From Streptomyces hyderabadensis (GTDB taxonomy: Bacteria > Actinomycetota > Actinomycetes > Streptomycetales > Streptomycetaceae): 64,000 nucleotides of DNA. The DNA lies in assembly GCF_020404845.1 (NCBI RefSeq), contig NZ_JAIOJZ010000010.1:1-64000 (forward strand), in the 5' to 3' direction. Below, one piece after another: positions 55,601-64,000 of this stretch. The notes under the pieces were generated by a model. It saw only the letters and a list, made by a program, of their open reading frames with translations. It was not told the origin of the DNA and ran no database searches. Within the stretch, counting starts at the first letter, position 1. Each line of letters begins with the position of its first letter. Position numbers and translations under genes: made by a program.

Positions 55601-56188
55601 ATGGGAAAGACTTATGAGCGCATAGACGGCAGACTCCGCACCTTCATCGAGGCTCAGCCCCTCTTCTTCACCGCCACCGCTCCCCTGGCCGGCGACGGCA
55701 CGGTCAACCTGTCCCCCAAGGGCCTCACGGGCAGCTTCGCGGTGCTCGACGAACTGACCGTGGCCTACCTCGACTTCGCGGGCTCCAACGCGGAGACCAT
55801 CGCCCACCTGCGGGAGAACGGGCGGATCACCCTGATGTGGTGCGCCTTCCAGGGCCCGCCGAACATCGTGCGGGTGCACGGCCGGGGGGAGCCGGTCTTC
55901 CGCGACGACCCCCGCTTCCCGGAGCTGCTCACCCACTTCCCGGACATCGACACCTCCGCGCACGGACTGCGCGCGGTCATCGTCGTGCACGCCGAACTCA
56001 TCCGCGACACCTGCGGCTACGCCGTCCCCTTCATGGCCTACGAGAACGACCGGGACCTGCACGGCAAGCGGTTCGCCCGGGAGGACGACGCCTCGCTCGA
56101 CGCGTACTTCACCAAGAAGGAGCACATCGCCACCAGCATCGACGGCCTGCCCGGGCTGCCGTTGCCGCTGCCTCCTTCTACCGTCTGA
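55601..56188 (+). CDS. Pyridoxamine 5'-phosphate oxidase family protein
   Basis: The 195-residue protein has the split-barrel FMN-binding fold of this family (FFTATAPLAGDGTVNLSPKG, RITLMWCAFQGPPNIVRVHGRG). Members bind FMN, F420 or heme; the specific cofactor is not told by sequence. It starts at the ATG at 55601 and is divergent from argH. The L,D-transpeptidase-like gene follows 3 bases later. Confidence 0.9.
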   Translation: MGKTYERIDGRLRTFIEAQPLFFTATAPLAGDGTVNLSPKGLTGSFAVLDELTVAYLDFAGSNAETIAHLRENGRITLMWCAFQGPPNIVRVHGRGEPVFRDDPRFPELLTHFPDIDTSAHGLRAVIVVHAELIRDTCGYAVPFMAYENDRDLHGKRFAREDDASLDAYFTKKEHIATSIDGLPGLPLPLPPSTV

Positions 56189-56191
56189 ACC

Positions 56192-56911
56192 ATGCGCCCC
56201 GGTGTCGTCGCCGTCCTCGTGTCCGCCGCCTCGCTCCTCCTGCTCGGCGCCGCCCCCGCCGACGGACCCGCTGCCGCGCCGCTCCCGGCCCGGATGGCGG
56301 ACACCGGCGGCGGCAGCCAGCTGATCACCGCCGTCGCGCCGGACACCGGCTCGACCACGGGCACCGTGACCTGGTGGGACCGCGAGGGCGGGGGCGACGG
56401 ACGCTGGGTGGCGGCCGGTTCCGCGCCCGCCCGCTTCGGGTCCGGCGGACTCACCGACGGGGCGACGCGTGTCCAGGGCACCGACACCACCCCGACCGGC
56501 CTGTACGACCTCCCCTACGCCTTCGGCATCGAGCCGGCGCCGCGCGGCACGGCGTACCGGTACCGCCCGGTCCGCGAGGACTCCTGGTGGTGCCAGGACA
56601 ACGCCTCCCGCTCCTACAACCGCTGGACCGAGCCGCGTCCCGCCGACTGCCGGGCCACCGAGGCCGAGCACCTGATCACCTACTCGGCCCAGTACGCCCA
56701 CGCCCTGGTCGTCGGCTTCAACTACCACCGCCCGGTGCGCGGCCGCGGCGCGGGCATCTTCCTGCACGTCGACGGGCGCGGGGCGACGGCCGGATGCGTG
56801 TCGGTGCCGAAGGAGGCCATGCGGCGGATCCTGCGGTGGGCCGAGCCGGGAGAGCGGCCGCACCTCGCGATCGGCACCTCGGACGGGGCGACGGGCATCA
56901 CCCGGTACTGA
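56192..56911 (+). CDS. Secreted L,D-transpeptidase-like (YkuD) protein
   Basis: The 239-residue exported protein has a signal peptide (VVAVLVSAASLLLLGAA) and the YkuD-type catalytic motif HVDGRGATAGCVSVP with His and Cys. YkuD enzymes cross-link peptidoglycan with 3-3 bonds, but this short divergent subfamily has not been characterised to my knowledge. The ATG at 56192 starts 3 bases after the preceding stop, so they are cotranscribed. Confidence 0.85.
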   Translation: MRPGVVAVLVSAASLLLLGAAPADGPAAAPLPARMADTGGGSQLITAVAPDTGSTTGTVTWWDREGGGDGRWVAAGSAPARFGSGGLTDGATRVQGTDTTPTGLYDLPYAFGIEPAPRGTAYRYRPVREDSWWCQDNASRSYNRWTEPRPADCRATEAEHLITYSAQYAHALVVGFNYHRPVRGRGAGIFLHVDGRGATAGCVSVPKEAMRRILRWAEPGERPHLAIGTSDGATGITRY

Positions 56912-56999
56912 CGGCGGGCGGCAGCACGGGAACGGGCTGAACGCTCGCCCGGCACGGCGCGTATCTGTGGGCCAAGGGTCAAGTCCCCACGGAGGAACC

Positions 57000-58382
57000 G
57001 TGACCACCACGCTCGCCGGCGGCCGTGCCGCCCGCCGTCAGACGATGCGGCGCATCCGTCCGCGCCGCTCCCCCGCCGTCCCCCTGCTGCTCGCCGTGTG
57101 GGCGGGCGCGGCGGGCGTGTTGTGGCTGTGGTGGCGCAACACGCCCGCCATTTCCGACGACACCGGCCGGATCCTCGGCGCCGGCCGGATCACCGGACTG
57201 CTCGCCGGGTACCTGATGGCGCTCGTGGTCCTGCAGATGGCCCGGGTGCCGGCGCTGGAGCGGCGCGTCGGGTCCGACCGGGTCGCCCGCTGGCACGCCA
57301 TGACCGGCCGTTACACCCTCTGCCTGGTCCTGGCCCACGTCTTCCTGATCATGTGGGGCTACGCAGCGCAGGCCGGCAAGGGCCTCGGCGACGTCGTCGC
57401 GCAGACCGTCGACTCCGTGAACCAGCTGCCCGACATGGGCAAGGCCGCCATCGGCACCGGCCTGCTGGTCGTCATCGGGCTCCTGTCCGTCGGCCCCGTC
57501 CGCCGCCGGATCCCCTACGACGCCTGGTACCACGTGCACCTGCTCACCTACGCGGCGGTGTTCCTGACCTTCTGGCACCAGCTGACCACCGGAAACGACT
57601 TCGCCGTCGAACCGGCCGCCAGGACCGTCTGGTACGCCCTGTACGGCTCGGTGACCGCGCTGGTCCTCTGGTACCGGGTCCTGACCCCCCTGCGCCTCAA
57701 CCTGCGGCACCGGATGCGGGTGGAGGCGGTGATCGAGGAGACGCCGGGGATCGTGTCGGTGCTGATCGGCGGGCGCCGGCTGCACCGGATGGGCGCGGAG
57801 GCCGGGCAGTTCTTCCGCTGGCGGTTCCTGGCGCCCGGCATGCGGTTCAGCTCCCACCCGTACTCGCTGTCGGCGGCGCCGCGTCCGGACCTGCTGCGGA
57901 TCACCGTGAAGGCGATCGGCGACCACAGCGCGCGGCTGCGCGAGCTGACGCCCGGCACCCGGGTGTGGGCGGAGGGCCCGTACGGCGCCCTGACCGCCCA
58001 GCGCCGCAGCCGCGGCAAGGTGCTGCTGGTGGCGGGCGGGGTGGGGATCACGCCGATGCGGGCGCTGTTCGAGACGCTGCCCGGCGCCTCCGGCGACATC
58101 ACGCTGCTCTACCGGGCCAACAGCACCCAGGACCTGGCGCTCTGGGACGAGCTGGCCGGGATCGCGGACGAGCGCGGCGCCCGGCTGATGTACGCGGTCA
58201 ACAGCCCGGACGGGGAGCGCCCGGACATCTCGGCCGAGACCCTGGCCCGGAAGATCCCGGACGTCGAGCGCCACGACGTCTTCCTGTGCGGGCCGCCCGG
58301 CTTCGCGCAGTCGGTGTACGAGGCACTGCGCGGCGCGGGGGTCCCCGCTCGCCGTATCCACCACGAGTCGTTCGAGATGTGA
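57000..58382 (+). CDS. Ferric reductase-like transmembrane oxidoreductase
   Basis: The 460-residue protein has about six membrane helices with heme-type His residues (VLAHVFLIMWGY, WYHVHLLTYAAVFLTFWHQL), then a cytoplasmic FAD/NAD(P)H domain: FFRWRFLAPG, HPYSLSAAP, VLLVAGGVGITPMRAL and VFLCGPPGF. It would move electrons from cytoplasmic NADPH across the membrane. The GTG at 57000 follows GGAGG. The next genes make an FMN-binding protein and ApbE, so the acceptor may be covalent flavin outside (inference). Confidence 0.9.
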   Translation: MTTTLAGGRAARRQTMRRIRPRRSPAVPLLLAVWAGAAGVLWLWWRNTPAISDDTGRILGAGRITGLLAGYLMALVVLQMARVPALERRVGSDRVARWHAMTGRYTLCLVLAHVFLIMWGYAAQAGKGLGDVVAQTVDSVNQLPDMGKAAIGTGLLVVIGLLSVGPVRRRIPYDAWYHVHLLTYAAVFLTFWHQLTTGNDFAVEPAARTVWYALYGSVTALVLWYRVLTPLRLNLRHRMRVEAVIEETPGIVSVLIGGRRLHRMGAEAGQFFRWRFLAPGMRFSSHPYSLSAAPRPDLLRITVKAIGDHSARLRELTPGTRVWAEGPYGALTAQRRSRGKVLLVAGGVGITPMRALFETLPGASGDITLLYRANSTQDLALWDELAGIADERGARLMYAVNSPDGERPDISAETLARKIPDVERHDVFLCGPPGFAQSVYEALRGAGVPARRIHHESFEM

Positions 58383-58409
58383 GCGACGGACATCGGGAGT
58401 CCAGGACAG

Positions 58410-59174
58410 ATGAGGAAAAGCCACCCCGTTCGGCGTGCCGTGCTCGCCGGGGCCGCCACGGTGTCCGGGATCGTGCTGCTGCTGTCGCTGAAACCGGCGT
58501 CGGACCCGGGCTCCGCCTCGGCGGCGGGCGGCGCGGCACCGCCCGTGGCCGCGCAGTCGCCGCAGGGCGGCCGGGGCGCCGGGGCCGGCACGGTCACGGG
58601 TGACGCGGCCCGTACGCAGTACGGTCCGGTGCAGGTCCGGGTCACGGTCAGCGGCGGGAAGATCACCAAGGCCGAGGCCGTGCAGGCGCCGAAGGGCGGG
58701 CAGAGCGACCGGGTCACCGCCGACGCCGTGCCCAAGCTGAACCAGGCGGCCGTCGCGGCCGGGAGCGCCGACATCGACGCGGTCTCCGGCGCCACCTACA
58801 CCAGCGCCGGGTACGTGAAGTCGCTCCAGTCGGCCCTCGACAAGGCGGCCGCGGCGGCCGGTTCCGCCGGGCGGCAGGAGCCGGGCGGCGCCGGGCAGGG
58901 CACGCAGGTGCTCACCGGCGACGCGGCGCAGACCCAGTACGGGCCCGTGCAGGTCCGGATCACCGTCAGCGGCGGGAAGATCACCGGTGCCGAGGCGCTC
59001 CAGGCGCCCAAGGGCGGCCGCAGCGACCAGGTCACCGCCGACGCCGTCCCCCAGCTCAACCGGGCGGCCGTCGCGGCCGGGAACGCCGACATCGACGCGG
59101 TCTCCGGCGCCACCTACACCAGCGCCGGGTACACGCAGTCCCTCCAGTCGGCGCTGGACCGGGCCGGTGGCTGA
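58410..59174 (+). CDS. Exported protein with two FMN-binding domains
   Basis: The 254-residue protein has an N-terminal signal/anchor (RRAVLAGAATVSGIVLLLSL) and two nearly identical FMN_bind domains of 83 residues (58593-58841 and 58911-59159), 71 of 83 residues the same. Each ends in the DAVSGATYTSAGY motif, whose Thr in SGAT is the site where ApbE attaches FMN. It sits between the reductase and apbE genes. It would carry two covalent flavins as an extracellular electron carrier. Confidence 0.92.
   Translation: MRKSHPVRRAVLAGAATVSGIVLLLSLKPASDPGSASAAGGAAPPVAAQSPQGGRGAGAGTVTGDAARTQYGPVQVRVTVSGGKITKAEAVQAPKGGQSDRVTADAVPKLNQAAVAAGSADIDAVSGATYTSAGYVKSLQSALDKAAAAAGSAGRQEPGGAGQGTQVLTGDAAQTQYGPVQVRITVSGGKITGAEALQAPKGGRSDQVTADAVPQLNRAAVAAGNADIDAVSGATYTSAGYTQSLQSALDRAGG
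58593..59159 (+). repeat. Tandem duplication of the FMN-binding domain
   Basis: Two units of exactly 249 bases, 58593-58841 and 58911-59159, are joined by a 69-base linker rich in Gly and Ala codons. The encoded domains differ at 12 of 83 positions, so the duplication looks recent or homogenised by gene conversion. Confidence 0.9.
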
Positions 59175-59970
59175 CACCGGGGCCGGGTCCGCCGAGGCTC
59201 CCGCCGCGGTGCGTCACGTGGAGGAGGCGATGGGGACCGTCTTCTCCTTCGACGTCCGCGGCGGGGAACCCGCGTCCGTCCGGGCCGCGCTGGCCGAGGC
59301 GGTCGCCGGGCTGCACCGGGCCGACGCGGTGTTCAGCACGTACCGGGACGACAGCGAGGTCTCCCGGCTGGCGCGCGGGGAGCTGGCCCTCGACGCGTGC
59401 GCGCCGGAGGTCGCCGAGGTGCTGGAGCTGGCGGCCGAGGCGGAGCGGGTGAGCGACGGCTGGTTCAGCACCCGGTACCAGGGGCGGCTCGATCCGACCG
59501 GGATCGTCAAGGGCTGGGCCGTGGAGCGCGCCGCGCGGCGGATCGCGGCGGCGCCGGGTGCGTGGGGAGTCAGCGTCAACGGCGGCGGGGACGTGCAGTT
59601 GCTCGGGCGGCCGGGGGCGGAGCGGCCGTGGCGGGTCGGGGTGTCGGACCCGCTGCGTCGGGGCGGGCTCGCGGCGGTCGTCTCGGCGGCGGGTTCGGCG
59701 GAGCTGGCCGTGGCGACGTCCGGCTCCGCCGAGCGCGGCGCGCATGTCGTCGACCCGCGCACGGGGCGGTCCGCGGTGACCGACCTGGTGTCCGTGACGG
59801 TGGTGGCGCCCCGGCTGACCTGGGCGGACTGCTGGGCGACGGCGGCGTTCGCGATGGGGGCGCGGGAGGGGCTGCGGTGGCTGGAGTCGCTGCCCGACGT
59901 CGAGGGGCTGCTGATCACGGCCGGGGACGAGGTGCGGTGCACGGGAGGGCTGGCGGCCCGCTTGGGCTGA
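59167..59970 (+). CDS. apbE: FAD:protein FMN transferase (ApbE)
   Basis: The 267-residue enzyme moves FMN from FAD onto Thr in exported FMN_bind proteins. It has the ApbE signatures HVEEAMGTVFSFDV, DPTGIVKGWAVERA, SVNGGGDVQLLGRP and SVTVVAPRLTWADCWATAAFAMG. It lacks a clear signal peptide, so it may act inside before export, or use a non-standard signal. The GTG at 59167 overlaps the FMN-binding gene by 8 bases; an ATG at 59230 would be too far into the conserved region. Confidence 0.92.
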   Translation: MADTGAGSAEAPAAVRHVEEAMGTVFSFDVRGGEPASVRAALAEAVAGLHRADAVFSTYRDDSEVSRLARGELALDACAPEVAEVLELAAEAERVSDGWFSTRYQGRLDPTGIVKGWAVERAARRIAAAPGAWGVSVNGGGDVQLLGRPGAERPWRVGVSDPLRRGGLAAVVSAAGSAELAVATSGSAERGAHVVDPRTGRSAVTDLVSVTVVAPRLTWADCWATAAFAMGAREGLRWLESLPDVEGLLITAGDEVRCTGGLAARLG

Positions 59971-60000
59971 GGTACCGGCGTTCTCACCAGCCGCGTTGGC

Positions 60001-60115
60001 GGGGTGCCGCTGCGCCCACCCGTGCCGCCCCAGCGGCACGACTGCCCGCAGCTGAGGGGCGCGGGGAACTGCGCGACCAGCCACCGACTACCCGCAGCCG
60101 GCAGATCACCGCACC
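60001..60115. repeat. Candidate dispersed intergenic repeat
   Basis: The gap between apbE and argR contains the motif GGGGCGCGGGGAACTGCGCG followed by ACCAGCCAC and CCCGCAGCCG. From memory this kind of sequence recurs in many Streptomyces intergenic regions. Its copy number cannot be seen in one window. Confidence 0.45.
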
Positions 60116-60122
60116 GCCCCCT

Positions 60123-60662
60123 TCAGCCCCCGTTCTGGGCCAGCCGCAGCAAGTGGTCCGCCAACGCCTGCCCGCCCGTCGGCTCCCGGCTGATCAGCAT
60201 CAGGGTGTCGTCGCCCGCGATCGTCCCGAGGATGTCGTGCAGCTCCGCCTGGTCGATCGCCGAGGCGAGGAACTGCGCCGCCCCCGGAGGGGTGCGCAGG
60301 ACCACGAGGTTCGCCGACGCCTCCGCGGAGATCAGCAGCTCCGCGGAGAGCCGCCGCATCCGCTCCTCCTTGGCCGACTCCCCGAGCGGGGCCCGCGGGG
60401 TGCGGAAGCCGCCCTCGCTGGGCACCGCGTAGATGAGGTCGCCGTCGGTGTTGCGGATCTTGACCGCGTTCAGCTCGTCCAGGTCCCGGGAGAGCGTCGC
60501 CTGGGTGACGGTGAGCCCGTCGTCGGCGAGCAGCTTCGCCAGCTGGCTCTGCGAGCGCACCGCCTGCCGGTTGAGGATGTCCACGATGCGGCGGTGGCGT
60601 GCGGTGCGGGTCTGCGGCAGGGCGGGCCCTGCCGTCTGCTCGTGCTCCTGCGCGTGGCTCAT
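60123..60662 (-). CDS. argR: Arginine repressor ArgR
   Basis: The 179-residue repressor has an N-terminal winged helix ([28 protein letters not shown]) and a C-terminal hexamerisation and arginine-binding domain ([24 protein letters not shown]). It binds ARG boxes when arginine is plentiful. The ATG at 60662 lies 7 bases past the argD stop, making it the last gene of the argCJBDR operon seen here. Sites near argH are likely targets. Confidence 0.97.
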   Translation of the reverse strand: MSHAQEHEQTAGPALPQTRTARHRRIVDILNRQAVRSQSQLAKLLADDGLTVTQATLSRDLDELNAVKIRNTDGDLIYAVPSEGGFRTPRAPLGESAKEERMRRLSAELLISAEASANLVVLRTPPGAAQFLASAIDQAELHDILGTIAGDDTLMLISREPTGGQALADHLLRLAQNGG

Positions 60663-60669
60663 CGTCGTC

Positions 60670-61878
60670 TCATTCTCCGGATCGTCCGTCCCCGTGGGCC
60701 GTCTCGGCGGCCTGGTCAAGGATGCCGGGCAGCGCCCCGAGGAACGCGTCCACCACGTCGTCGCCGAGGTTCAGCGCGGGCATCAGCCGTACGACATCGG
60801 GTGCGGGCGCGTTCACCAGGATTCCGGCGTCCTGAGCCGCCTGCTGCACCCGGGCGGCGAGCGGCTCGGTGAGCACGATACCCAGGAGCAGTCCGGCGCC
60901 CCGGACGTGGGCGACCAGCGGGTGGCCGAGGGCTTCGACGCCGCCCCGGAGCTTCTCGCTCTGCCGCTTGACGTTGTCGAGCAGCCCCTCGTCGGCGATG
61001 GTGTCGAGCACCGCGAGCCCGGCGGCGCAGGCGACCGGGTTGCCGCCGAAGGTGGTGCCGTGCTGGCCGGGCCGGAGCAGGTCGGCGGCGCGTCCGAAGG
61101 CGACCGTGGCGCCCAGGGGCAGTCCGCCGCCGAGGCCCTTGGCGAGGGTGACGACGTCGGGCAGGACGCCCTCGTGGGCCTGGTACTCGAACCAGTGCCC
61201 GGTCCGGCCGACGCCGGTCTGCACCTCGTCCAGGACGAGCAGTGCACCGGTGGCGGCGGTGATCGCGCGGGCCGCCTTCAGATAGCCGGGGGGCGGCACG
61301 ACGACGCCGTTCTCGCCCTGGATCGGCTCGATGATCACCAGCGCCGTCTCCTCGGTGACCGCCGCGGCCAGCGCCTGCGGGTCGCCGTACGGCACGTGCG
61401 TGACCTCCCCGGGCAGCGGCAGGAACGGCTCCTGCTTGCCGGGCTGGCCGGTCAGGGCCAGGGCGCCCATGGTGCGGCCGTGGAAGCCGCCCTGGGTGGC
61501 GACCATGTGCGGCCGCCCGGTCAGCCGGCCGATCTTGAAGGCGCCCTCGTTGGCCTCGGCGCCGGAGTTGCAGAAGTAGACCTTGCCCTCGCGGCCGAAG
61601 TGCTGGATGAGCCGTTCGGCGAGCGCGACGGGCGGCTCCGCGATGAAGAGGTTGGAGACGTGGCCGAGGGAGGCGATCTGCCGGCTCACGGCCTCCACCA
61701 CCGCGGGGTGGGCGTGGCCGAGCGCGTTCACCGCGATGCCGCCGACGAAGTCGAGGTATTCCTTGCCGTCGGCGTCCCACAGCCGGGAGCCCGCACCGCG
61801 CACCAGGGGCAGGCGCGGGGTGCCGTAGTTGTTCATGAGGGTGGTCTGCCACCGCTCGGTCAGCTCCGTGTTGCTCAC
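60670..61878 (-). CDS. argD: Acetylornithine aminotransferase
   Basis: The 402-residue class III aminotransferase has the PLP region [16 protein letters not shown] and the Lys motif [16 protein letters not shown]. It converts acetylglutamate semialdehyde to acetylornithine. The GTG at 61878 overlaps the argB stop by 4 bases. Confidence 0.97.
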   Translation of the reverse strand: MSNTELTERWQTTLMNNYGTPRLPLVRGAGSRLWDADGKEYLDFVGGIAVNALGHAHPAVVEAVSRQIASLGHVSNLFIAEPPVALAERLIQHFGREGKVYFCNSGAEANEGAFKIGRLTGRPHMVATQGGFHGRTMGALALTGQPGKQEPFLPLPGEVTHVPYGDPQALAAAVTEETALVIIEPIQGENGVVVPPPGYLKAARAITAATGALLVLDEVQTGVGRTGHWFEYQAHEGVLPDVVTLAKGLGGGLPLGATVAFGRAADLLRPGQHGTTFGGNPVACAAGLAVLDTIADEGLLDNVKRQSEKLRGGVEALGHPLVAHVRGAGLLLGIVLTEPLAARVQQAAQDAGILVNAPAPDVVRLMPALNLGDDVVDAFLGALPGILDQAAETAHGDGRSGE

Positions 61879-62795
61879 GACTCCCCCTCTTCGTCCGGCA
61901 CGACCATCGTGCCGATCCCCTCGTCGGTGAAGATCTCCAGCAGGATCGAGTGCTGGACCCGGCCGTCGATGACGCGGGCGGTGGTGACGCCGCCGCGCAC
62001 GGCGTGCAGGCAGCCCTCCATCTTCGGCACCATGCCGCTGGACAGGTCGGGCAGCAGTTTTTCCAGTTCGGACGCGGTGAGGCGGCTGATCACCTCGTCG
62101 GAGTTCGGCCAGTCCTCGTAGAGGCCCTCGACGTCGGTGAGGACCATGAGAGTCTCGGCGCCGAGCGCCGCAGCGAGTGCCGCAGCCGCCGTATCAGCAT
62201 TGACGTTGTAGACATGGTGGTCGTCCTGGGAACGGGCGATCGACGAGACGACCGGGATGCGGCCGTCGGCCAGCAGCGCCTCGATGGCGCCGGTGTCGAT
62301 CTCGGTGATCTCGCCGACCCGGCCGATGTCGACGAGTTCGCCGTCGATCTCGGGCTGGTGCTTGGTGGCGGTGAGGGTGTGCGCGTCCTCGCCGGTGAGG
62401 CCGACGGCGAGCGGACCGTGCTGGTTGAGCAGCCCGACCAGCTCGCGCTGCACCTGTCCGGCGAGCACCATCCGTACGACGTCCATGGCGTCCTCGGTGG
62501 TGACGCGCAGGCCGGCCTTGAACTCGCTGACGATGCCGTGCTTGTCGAGGGCGGCGCTGATCTGCGGGCCGCCGCCGTGCACCACGACGGGCTTGAGGCC
62601 GGCGTGCCGCAGGAAGACGACGTCCTGGGCGAAGGCGGCCTTGAGGTCCTCGTCGATCATGGCGTTGCCGCCGAACTTGATGACGACGGTCTTGCCGTGG
62701 TGCCGGGTCAGCCAGGGCAGCGCCTCGATGAGGATCTGGGCCTTGGGGAGCGCGGTGTGCTTCCGCGTGGGTGCGTTGCTCGTTCCGTTGCTCAT
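61875..62795 (-). CDS. argB: Acetylglutamate kinase
   Basis: The 306-residue amino acid kinase phosphorylates N-acetylglutamate. The motifs [41 protein letters not shown] and [12 protein letters not shown] are present. The N-terminal helix region suggests the arginine-sensitive hexameric type (inference). The ATG at 62795 overlaps the argJ stop by 4 bases. Confidence 0.97.
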   Translation of the reverse strand: MSNGTSNAPTRKHTALPKAQILIEALPWLTRHHGKTVVIKFGGNAMIDEDLKAAFAQDVVFLRHAGLKPVVVHGGGPQISAALDKHGIVSEFKAGLRVTTEDAMDVVRMVLAGQVQRELVGLLNQHGPLAVGLTGEDAHTLTATKHQPEIDGELVDIGRVGEITEIDTGAIEALLADGRIPVVSSIARSQDDHHVYNVNADTAAAALAAALGAETLMVLTDVEGLYEDWPNSDEVISRLTASELEKLLPDLSSGMVPKMEGCLHAVRGGVTTARVIDGRVQHSILLEIFTDEGIGTMVVPDEEGES

Positions 62796-63943
62796 GAGGA
62801 GTACGCGCTGTTCTCGTGGACGTAGTCGGCGGTGAGGTCGTTGGTCCAGATGGTGGCCGTGGCGTCGCCCGCGGCGAGGTCGGCGACGATGTGCACCTCG
62901 CGGTAGCGCATGTCGACCAGCTCGCGGTCCTCGCCCACGCCGCCGTTCTTGCAGACCCAGACGCCGTTGATGGCGACGTTGAGCCGGTCGGGCTCGAAGG
63001 CGGCGGACGTGGTGCCGATGGCGGAGAGCACGCGGCCCCAGTTGGGGTCCTCGCCGTGGATGGCGCACTTGAGCAGGTTGTTGCGGGCGATGGTGCGGCC
63101 CACCTGGACGGCCTCGTCCTCGGTCGCGGCGTTCACGACCTCGACCTTGATGTCCTTGCTGGCGCCCTCGGCGTCCCGGATGAGCTGCTGCCCGAGGTCG
63201 TCGCAGACGGCGCGGACGGCCTCGGCGAACGCCTCGTACTCCGGGGTGACACCGGAGGCACCGGAGGCGAGCAGCAGCACGGTGTCGTTGGTGGACATGC
63301 AGCCGTCGGAGTCGACCCGGTCGAAGGTGACCCGGGTGGCGGCGCGCAGGGCGCGGTCCAGGGCCTCGGTCTCCAGGTCGGCGTCGGTGGTGATCACGAC
63401 GAGCATGGTGGCGAGCCCGGGGGCGAGCATGCCCGCGCCCTTGGCCATGCCGCCGACGGTCCAGCCGTCCTTGGTGACGACAGACGTCTTGTGCACGGTG
63501 TCGGTGGTCTTGATGGCGATGGCGGCCTTCTCGCCGCCGTGCTCGGAGAGCTGGCCGGCGGCCGTCTCCACGCCCGGGAGCAGCTTGTCCATGGGCAGCA
63601 GTACGCCGATGAGCCCGGTGGAGCACACGGCGACCTCGCCGGCCCCCGTCCCGAGCACCTCCGCGACCTTCTCGGCGGTGGCGTGGGTGTCCTGGAAGCC
63701 CTTGGGGCCGGTGCAGGCGTTGGCGCCGCCGGAGTTGAGCACGACGGCGGTCAGCTCACCGCTCTTGAGGACCTGCTCCGACCACAGGACCGGCGCGGCC
63801 TTGACCCGGTTGGAGGTGAAGACGCCCGCGGCGGAGCGTCGGGGGCCGGTGTTGACCACGAGGGCCAGGTCGGGGTTGCCGCTCTCCTTGATCCCGGCGG
63901 CGATGCCCGCCGCCGTGAATCCCTTCGCTGCGGTCACGCTCAC
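62792..63943 (-). CDS. argJ: Glutamate N-acetyltransferase / ornithine acetyltransferase
   Basis: The 383-residue ArgJ recycles the acetyl group from acetylornithine to glutamate. The self-cleavage site is the Ala-Thr bond in [14 protein letters not shown], which yields alpha and beta chains; the Thr becomes the nucleophile. The GTG at 63943 overlaps the argC stop by 4 bases. Whether it also makes acetylglutamate from acetyl-CoA cannot be told from sequence. Confidence 0.97.
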   Translation of the reverse strand: MSVTAAKGFTAAGIAAGIKESGNPDLALVVNTGPRRSAAGVFTSNRVKAAPVLWSEQVLKSGELTAVVLNSGGANACTGPKGFQDTHATAEKVAEVLGTGAGEVAVCSTGLIGVLLPMDKLLPGVETAAGQLSEHGGEKAAIAIKTTDTVHKTSVVTKDGWTVGGMAKGAGMLAPGLATMLVVITTDADLETEALDRALRAATRVTFDRVDSDGCMSTNDTVLLLASGASGVTPEYEAFAEAVRAVCDDLGQQLIRDAEGASKDIKVEVVNAATEDEAVQVGRTIARNNLLKCAIHGEDPNWGRVLSAIGTTSAAFEPDRLNVAINGVWVCKNGGVGEDRELVDMRYREVHIVADLAAGDATATIWTNDLTADYVHENSAYSS

Positions 63944-64000
63944 GGCGCAACTCCGATCGTCGTCAGGCCGGTGGTCTCGTCGAGACCGAGGGCGATGTTC
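63940..64000 (-). CDS. argC: N-acetyl-gamma-glutamyl-phosphate reductase, C-terminal end (partial)
   Basis: Only the last 19 codons are in the window, ending [19 protein letters not shown]. This is the usual ArgC C-terminus, and the gene continues beyond position 64000. Its stop overlaps the argJ start by 4 bases. Confidence 0.9.
   Translation of the reverse strand, partial: NIALGLDETTGLTTIGVAP

Overview
The window is high-GC DNA with strong third-position GC bias, frequent GTG starts and many 4-base start/stop overlaps. It encodes the sporulation protein SsgB, actinobacterial phosphatidylinositol and PIM-type enzymes and an actinobacterial-type sulfur leader peptide. All of this points to the core chromosome of a Streptomyces species. 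From memory, gene content and order resemble the Streptomyces coelicolor region from about SCO1521 to SCO1580. No phage, transposase, rRNA or CRISPR was seen.

Layout. 1-6.1 kb (minus): yebC, pdxT, pdxS, a LemA-like protein, and a phosphatidylinositol synthase / acyltransferase / mannosyltransferase operon joined by 4-base overlaps. 6.35-10.4 kb (plus): an EF-G2-like GTPase with a degenerate G4 motif and a large membrane protein of unknown function. 10.5-13.2 kb (minus): a HIT protein and thrS. With thrS and HIT, the pgsA-acyltransferase-pimA and pdxS-pdxT-yebC blocks form an old actinobacterial neighbourhood, here interrupted by two inserted genes. 13.2-16 kb: an unknown protein and a DUF4365 nuclease-like protein in a 4-base-overlap pair, divergent from a DnaQ-fold exonuclease. 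16.1-23.8 kb: two identical tRNA-Val(CAC) genes in the same orientation bracket an SRPBCC gene and a pectin-type uptake operon (lipoprotein, two ABC permeases, YesL-like protein, secreted PL26-like lyase).

23.9-30.2 kb holds ssgB, a CGNR regulator, small membrane proteins, a DsbA-like protein, a double-GNAT protein and split pabB/pabC. 30.3-30.9 kb is a tRNA operon (Gly, Cys, 3x Val-GAC) with a clear promoter and terminator. 31-42.2 kb: a kinase-fold phosphotransferase, a membrane Ser/Thr kinase, a TrmH-type methyltransferase, and three cobalamin genes: a CysG-like cobA, a very large BluB-CobT fusion with a ~640-residue disordered N-terminus, and cobL. 42.3-46.2 kb: the methionine importer metN-metI-metQ, preceded by a short reading frame ending in alternating Cys and Met codons, a candidate translational attenuator.

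46.5-54 kb: small membrane proteins, a GNAT, an ECF-like sigma factor, glpQ, an acyltransferase, a TetR/MFS efflux pair with a palindromic operator, and an aldo/keto reductase. 54-64 kb: argH with ARG-box-like sites, an L,D-transpeptidase-like protein, an extracytoplasmic flavin-transfer module (ferric-reductase-like protein, tandem FMN-binding protein, ApbE), and the arginine operon argC(partial)-argJ-argB-argD-argR.

The candidates for a less-described system are the metN leader, the DUF4365 gene pair with the adjacent exonuclease, the BluB-CobT fusion with its long linker, and the flavin-transfer module. Starts were chosen from visible ribosome binding sites and family N-termini and are uncertain where noted.
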